21,519 bases of DNA from Nemertoderma westbladi (Eukaryota; Xenacoelomorpha; Nemertodermatida; Nemertodermatidae). The position numbers were made by a program, and so were the translations under genes. This document shows positions 17,905 through 21,519 of this stretch, piece by piece; positions within the stretch are counted from its first letter, which is position 1, and every line of letters begins with the position of its first letter. Below the pieces are notes generated by a model. That model was not told the DNA's origin. It ran no database searches and saw only the letters and a program-made list of their open reading frames with translations. Location of the stretch: assembly GCA_032718475.1 (NCBI GenBank), contig JAUCBJ010005173.1:1-21519 (forward strand). Direction: 5' to 3'.

Positions 17905-18920
17905 TGTAGCAGAATGGATGCCATAATGTAGGCCTACAGTACTAACCCAATCCCCCATAATGTAGGCCTACAGTACTAACCAAATCCCCCATAATGTAGG
18001 CCTACAGTACTAACAAAATCTCCCATAATGTAGGCCTACAGTACTAACCCAATCCCACATAATGTAGGCCTACAGTACTAACCCAATCCTCCATAATGTA
18101 GGCCTACAGTACTAACCCAATCCCCCATAATGTAGGCCTACAGTACTAACCCAATCCTCCATGATGTAGGCCTACAGTACTAACCCAATCCTAACACATC
18201 TCAACCCTGCAGAATGGATGCCATAATGTAGACCTACAGTACTAACTCAATCCCCCATAATGTAGGCCTACAGTACTAACCCAATCCCCCATAATGTAGG
18301 CCTACAGTACTAACAAAATCTCCCATAATGTAGGCCTACAGTACTAACCCAATCCTCCGTAATGTAGGCCTACAGTACTAACCCAATCCTCCACGATGTA
18401 GGCCTACAGTACTAACCAAATCCCCCATAATGTAGGCCTACAGTACTAACCCAATCCTCCATAATGTAGGCCTCCAGTACTAACCCAATCCTCCATAATG
18501 TAGGCCTACAGTACTAACCAAATCCCCCATAATGTAGGCCTACAGTACTAACCAAATCCCCCATAATGTAGGCCTACAGTACTAACCCAATCCTCCATAA
18601 TGTAGGCCTACAGTACTAACCAAATCCCCCATAATGTAGGCCTACAGTACTAACCCAATCCTCCATAATGTAGGCCTACAGTACTAACCCAATCCTCCAT
18701 AATGTAGGCCTACAGTACTAACCCAATCCCCAATAATGTAGGCCTACAGTACTAACCAAATCCCCCATAATGTAGGCCTACAGTACTAACCAAATCCCCC
18801 ATAATGTAGGCCTACAGTACTGACCCAATCCTCCATAATGTAGGCCTACAGTACTAACCCAATCCCCCATAATGTAGGCCTACATAGTACTAACCCAATC
18901 CTAACACATCTCAACCCTAT
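17905..18920. repeat. 33-bp minisatellite, about 29 copies, in two flank-bounded blocks
   Basis: Unit core GTAGGCCTACAGTACTAACC followed by CAATCCCCCATAAT. It begins with the perfect 10-bp palindrome GTAGGCCTAC. Block 1 (17905-18205) starts with GCAGAATGGATGCCATAATG and ends with AATCCTAACACATCTCAACC. Block 2 (18209-18920) starts and ends with the same two non-repeat flanks but has about 20 units instead of nine. The whole array with its edges was therefore duplicated, then the blocks changed in length. It lies in an intron of the minus-strand gene. Confidence 0.95.
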
Positions 18921-19106
18921 CCCAATTATTGCTCCACGCTCACACTACTACCCCAACCCCTTTCTGAAACCTAAACCAGCGTGAACCCTAACCAAACCTA
19001 ACCCACCCCTGACCCAACTCAACAACAGTATCCATTGAATTAATAAAACGATTTCATTTAATTACAGTAATACTTACTAATTATCCCCTCCAGGTCTATT
19101 GCTTAC

Positions 19107-19174
19107 CTGCCGAAAAAACACCGATATAGCGCCATCCACCGCACCATCTTCAAAATCTTTGAGAAGAACAGCTC
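19107..19174 (-). CDS. Unknown gene, internal exon (68 bp)
   Basis: Bounded on the minus strand by acceptor TTGTATTATAG and a strong donor CAG|GTAAGC. With one base carried from the exon at 19430-19866 it reads RAVLLKDFEDGAVDGAISVF then FRQ, fully open and ending on a codon border. A second frame (ELFFSKILKMVRWMALYRCF) is also open but out of phase with the previous exon. No domain is recognised. Confidence 0.6.
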
Positions 19175-19429
19175 CTATAATACAAAATAATCATATATTT
19201 ATAACAGATATCAATATTATGATTAAATCATATTTATTAAATATGATTTATAACAAAAATTTAAATCTTCCCTACACAGTATTAATTGGTACAATAGTGT
19301 GATATTAATAGTAGGCCTATGCATATAGTTTATAACAAGTGTTAAACAGACATGTATGTAAATATTTATTACAGTATTTACTTTACAATTAGTCTAAAAG
19401 TACAATAAACCATTTACGCTGCAACTTAC

Positions 19430-19866
19430 GTGAAACTCCAATTCTTGGGTATGAAACTGGCCGGTCAGAAATAGTCGCTGAGCGATCGAACATGGCTTGA
19501 GGAGATTGACGGTCAATGATAATGGGTTGCGAGTGTGGGCGGTCGACACTGGGCTGTGGATGTGGACGGCCAACTACCGTGGGATGTGAATGTGGACGGT
19601 CCAAAGTAGTGGACGATTGCGAAAAATCGAATGAGACCGGGACAGGTTGCGGGGCCAATGTGGATGGGGAGAAAGCGCGCCGAGAGCGTTCTTCATTGGA
19701 AAGTAGAGAGATGCTACGTGGTTCTAGTTGTCCAATATTCAGTATTGAATTTGATTCACACTGCAAGTATTCATCACTTGGTAATTGCGAAAACTCAAGA
19801 TCCTGTTGCACCACCGGCGGTGCAAGCGATGTTACATAAGGATACTCAGGAATTGCAGGAATGTTT
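19430..19866 (-). CDS. Unknown gene, internal exon, proline-rich
   Basis: Bounded by acceptor TTATTGGTTTCAG and a consensus donor (C|GTAAGT) on the minus strand. It reads NIPAIPEYPYVTSLAPPVVQ and on through a Ser/Pro-rich, low-complexity region with a degenerate repeat (DRPHSHPTVVGRPHPQPSVD, DRPHSQPIIIDRQSPQ). Phase agrees at both ends: it takes two bases from the exon at 20631-20838 (making an Arg codon) and passes one base on. It is probably a disordered linker. Function unknown. The nucleotide repeat (GGACGGCC/GGTCGACA-type) explains the open frame seen on the other strand. Confidence 0.7.
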
Positions 19867-20060
19867 CTGAAACCAATAACAGTAAATTCGGATGCTCGTG
19901 TCATACAGTTATAAAGTTTACATTAAAATTATTTTATTCCAAAATTGTAACATTACTCAACGCCGTTAGTATTAACAGCGAGTTGTTATTTAGCACTTTA
20001 CAACTTTAGAGGACATTACAGCATTGTATTGGCCTGTACATTTAGTATTGTATTTGGTGT

Positions 20061-20150
20061 TATTGTTTACGTGGTAACCCATGACGGCGTTAAGTAATGT
20101 CCCCCTAGTGGACATTACTTAACGCCGTCATGGTTACCACGTAAACAATA
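20061..20150. repeat. Near-perfect inverted repeat, arms of 41-42 bp
   Basis: The left arm 20061-20102 and right arm 20110-20150 are complementary apart from one extra C in the left arm. The loop is seven bases (CCCTAGT). The arms include ACGGCGTTAAGTAATGTCC. It could be a small palindromic transposable element, the head-to-head ends of one, or a structured intron segment. No target duplication was confirmed. Confidence 0.9.
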
Positions 20151-20417
20151 GGTGGAAATTTGCCTGACAGCCAGATAGGCCTACTGCATTACCTACCGGT
20201 AGGCGGGGTATAGCTATTAATAACCAGTTGGGCCTAGCTATATTATTATAACATGGCTCCAAACGCCACCATAAATATAAGCTAACTTATTTATAACATA
20301 ATTTATGTCATTTTTACATTTATTTATACAGCAACTAATATAATTTGTGCAGTTTCTATCACTTATAATATATGTACAATCATTTCGTAATGTTAAAATT
20401 TTGGAATAAAACTACAT

Positions 20418-20552
20418 ACATACTTGTTGCAAAGTACTTTACAGTGTTCTGATCCTCGTGGCTTTATTTTCACTCACTCACTAACGTTCGTTCGTGTAAC
20501 AAAGCCACTCGGATCATCACATTGTAAAGTGCTACTTTACACACAAGTATGT
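20418..20552. repeat. Imperfect inverted repeat, arms of about 50 bp
   Basis: The left arm (20418-20466, ACATACTTGTTGCAAAGTAC and on to CTCGTGGCTTT) matches the complement of the right arm (20500-20552) with several mismatches and small gaps. The loop of about 33 bp has TCACTCACTCAC and GTTCGTTCGTG. It resembles a small non-autonomous inverted-repeat element (MITE-like), but superfamily is unknown. Confidence 0.75.
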
Positions 20553-20630
20553 AAATAGTTATTACATAATAATTCTAATGTACTGTACTAATTATTGGTA
20601 ATGAGAACAATAATAAGATATAAATTTTAC

Positions 20631-20838
20631 CTGCTGCTGCTAGTGCACTGAATGTCCTGTCGAACTCCAGCTGTTTCTTCATCCATAGTATCACTCTCAT
20701 TTCCAACCGCAACCCGTTTCTTTCCTCTGAATCGTGTTGCGATACCAATGGAATACCCATCTTGATCGCTAGCACTTGCAATGTCCGAACCCTCACAGAC
20801 AACGCGCTCCTCTATTGCCTTAGCTGCCAATAGATCAT
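20631..20838 (-). CDS. Unknown gene, second exon
   Basis: Bounded by acceptor TATTTTTCAG and donor CAG|GTAAAA on the minus strand. Reads DLLAAKAIEERVVCEGSDIA, then SASDQDGYSIGIATRFRGKK and RVAVGNESDTMDEETAGV. A helix-like start is followed by acidic/Ser stretches and a basic RFRGKKR patch that may act as a nuclear signal. It needs one base from the first exon and leaves two for the next. Its layout resembles the linker after the N-terminal domain of a family of invertebrate proteins with W/P motifs, but this is only an impression. Confidence 0.65.
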
Positions 20839-20973
20839 CTGAAAAATATTATTAACATTGAAATTTAGTCTACAGTAATGTAATAATTATTATTTGATTT
20901 AATAATTATTAGATTGTTAGATATTCATATACGATGATCCTATCTAATTATCAGAATACTACCGTTAAAATAC

Positions 20974-21189
20974 CTTTCATGAGTTTCGAATAAATGTGCA
21001 AGGCCAAGATCCCCATTGCCCAACTGCAGTGTCACCAGCACGTAACGACTCCCTCAGCGCCTTGGATGCAAGTTTAGTGTTTATGGGATATGCTGATGTA
21101 AGTCCATCGGCCGACAACCATCCACTACATATTGTTGCAACTTCCTCAACGCCATCCGGGCCCGTGAAGATGACAACACAATAAGCCAT
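20974..21189 (-). CDS. Unknown gene, candidate first exon with start codon; frame problem near donor
   Basis: Starts at Met (21189): MAYCVVIFTGPDGVEEVATI, then CSGWLSADGLTSAYPINTKL, then ASKALRESLRAGDTAVGQWG. The beta-strand-like VVIF, then W, then Y-P resembles N-terminal domains seen in many invertebrate uncharacterised or transposon-related proteins; identity is not claimed. The best donor (AAAG|GTATTT, after 20974) is preceded in frame by a TGA at 20977-20979. With that donor the exon is 216 bases, and phase does not fit the next exon. A weaker donor at 21036/21035 (CTG|GTGACA) gives 154 bases and a clean phase. Otherwise a one-base change near the G run at about 21011-21014 would reconcile the frames. 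Confidence 0.5.
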
Positions 21190-21519
21190 ATGTACAGAAT
21201 ATATACAGAATATCGTATATAAACAGAATATCGAAATATTACAGTTAGTTCAGGTTTACCAATCAGACAGCAATTTAATTAATGTATTACAAAAATTTAA
21301 GGAAATAAAAAAAACAATAAAACTGTTAATGCAATAATATCCATCACAGTTCAGTACCTACTTGTATTGCATGCATATATGTTCTTTAGGTAAGTAGATG
21401 CATTTACTAATAATGTGAATAATATAATAATAGTGTGAATACAGTAAACATTATACTGTAATATGCAAATTTACTCAAATCCTATAATATAATCCTATAA
21501 TAATACTGACAAATATAGT
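21190..21519. other. AT-rich upstream region of the minus-strand gene
   Basis: No coding signal is seen. TATATA-type words near 21196-21226 are compatible with a promoter on the minus strand, but are expected in such AT-rich DNA. Confidence 0.35.

Larger units (their letters stand above)
19867..20630 (-). other. Intron with two hairpin-forming sequences
   Basis: AT-rich, no exon seen inside. It holds the nearly perfect inverted repeat at 20061-20150 and the imperfect one at 20418-20552. A partial extra copy of the first one's arm (ACATTACTCAACGCCGTTAG) lies near 19949. Confidence 0.55.

Noticed and set aside
17930-18895. Repeated TACTAAC as branch points
   Set aside because: The motif is on the plus strand while the host gene is on the minus strand, and it is just part of the repeat unit.
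20974-21189. Assignment of the first exon to a named domain family (for example BEN- or DUF4806-linked proteins)
   Set aside because: Only a loose W/P pattern is visible and the diagnostic C-terminal domain is absent; a profile search is needed.

Overview
The window is eukaryotic nuclear DNA, most likely from a marine invertebrate animal. It is AT-rich. It carries spliced animal-type exons, a NASP histone-chaperone gene, non-LTR retrotransposons, and an unusual amount of minisatellite DNA. The 8-bp palindrome TAGGCCTA recurs throughout. I cannot name the species; a non-vertebrate deuterostome such as an echinoderm or hemichordate would fit, but that is an impression, not evidence. No tRNA, rRNA or CRISPR array was seen.

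Layout from left to right. 1-228 is a 38-bp minisatellite that appears to be an amplified piece of a LINE reverse-transcriptase gene. 468-620 is one exon of an AMPK-related (NUAK-like) kinase on the + strand, with one extra G in a G run; its 3' end and splice donor have been multiplied into a 22-bp tandem array (604-826). Two more minisatellites follow: a 45-bp array (1556-2007) and a large 32-bp array with higher-order duplications (2122-3768). 4256-5599 (minus) is an intact, intronless NASP gene of 447 codons.

6065-10874 is the largest structure: a foldback element of about 4.8 kb. Its two arms of about 2.2-2.5 kb are inverted copies around a spacer of about 24 bp. Each arm has a unique outer part, and an inner part built from about ten or more tandem units of about 155 bp that carry many copies of a motif also found at the element's very end. 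There is no transposase gene.

11040-14345 (minus) is a decayed LINE (endonuclease end plus reverse transcriptase) into which a second, 5'-truncated LINE with an intact reverse-transcriptase ORF (12443-13825) has inserted; the host LINE's reading frame lines up across the insertion. 14346-17500 is mostly unique AT-rich DNA with two local duplications, a Cys-rich coding-like fragment and a G tract.

17500-21189 (minus) holds an unrecognised gene of about five exons with good splice sites and a poly(A) signal. One intron contains a 33-bp minisatellite of about 29 copies, itself duplicated as a block with its flanks. Another intron contains two hairpins, one nearly perfect.

The recurring theme is local amplification. 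At least five independent minisatellites are present, and two of them can be traced to protein-coding sequence (a LINE and a kinase exon). The strongest candidates for something undescribed are the foldback element with terminal-motif-rich arms, the exon/splice-donor-derived minisatellite and the LINE-derived minisatellite.
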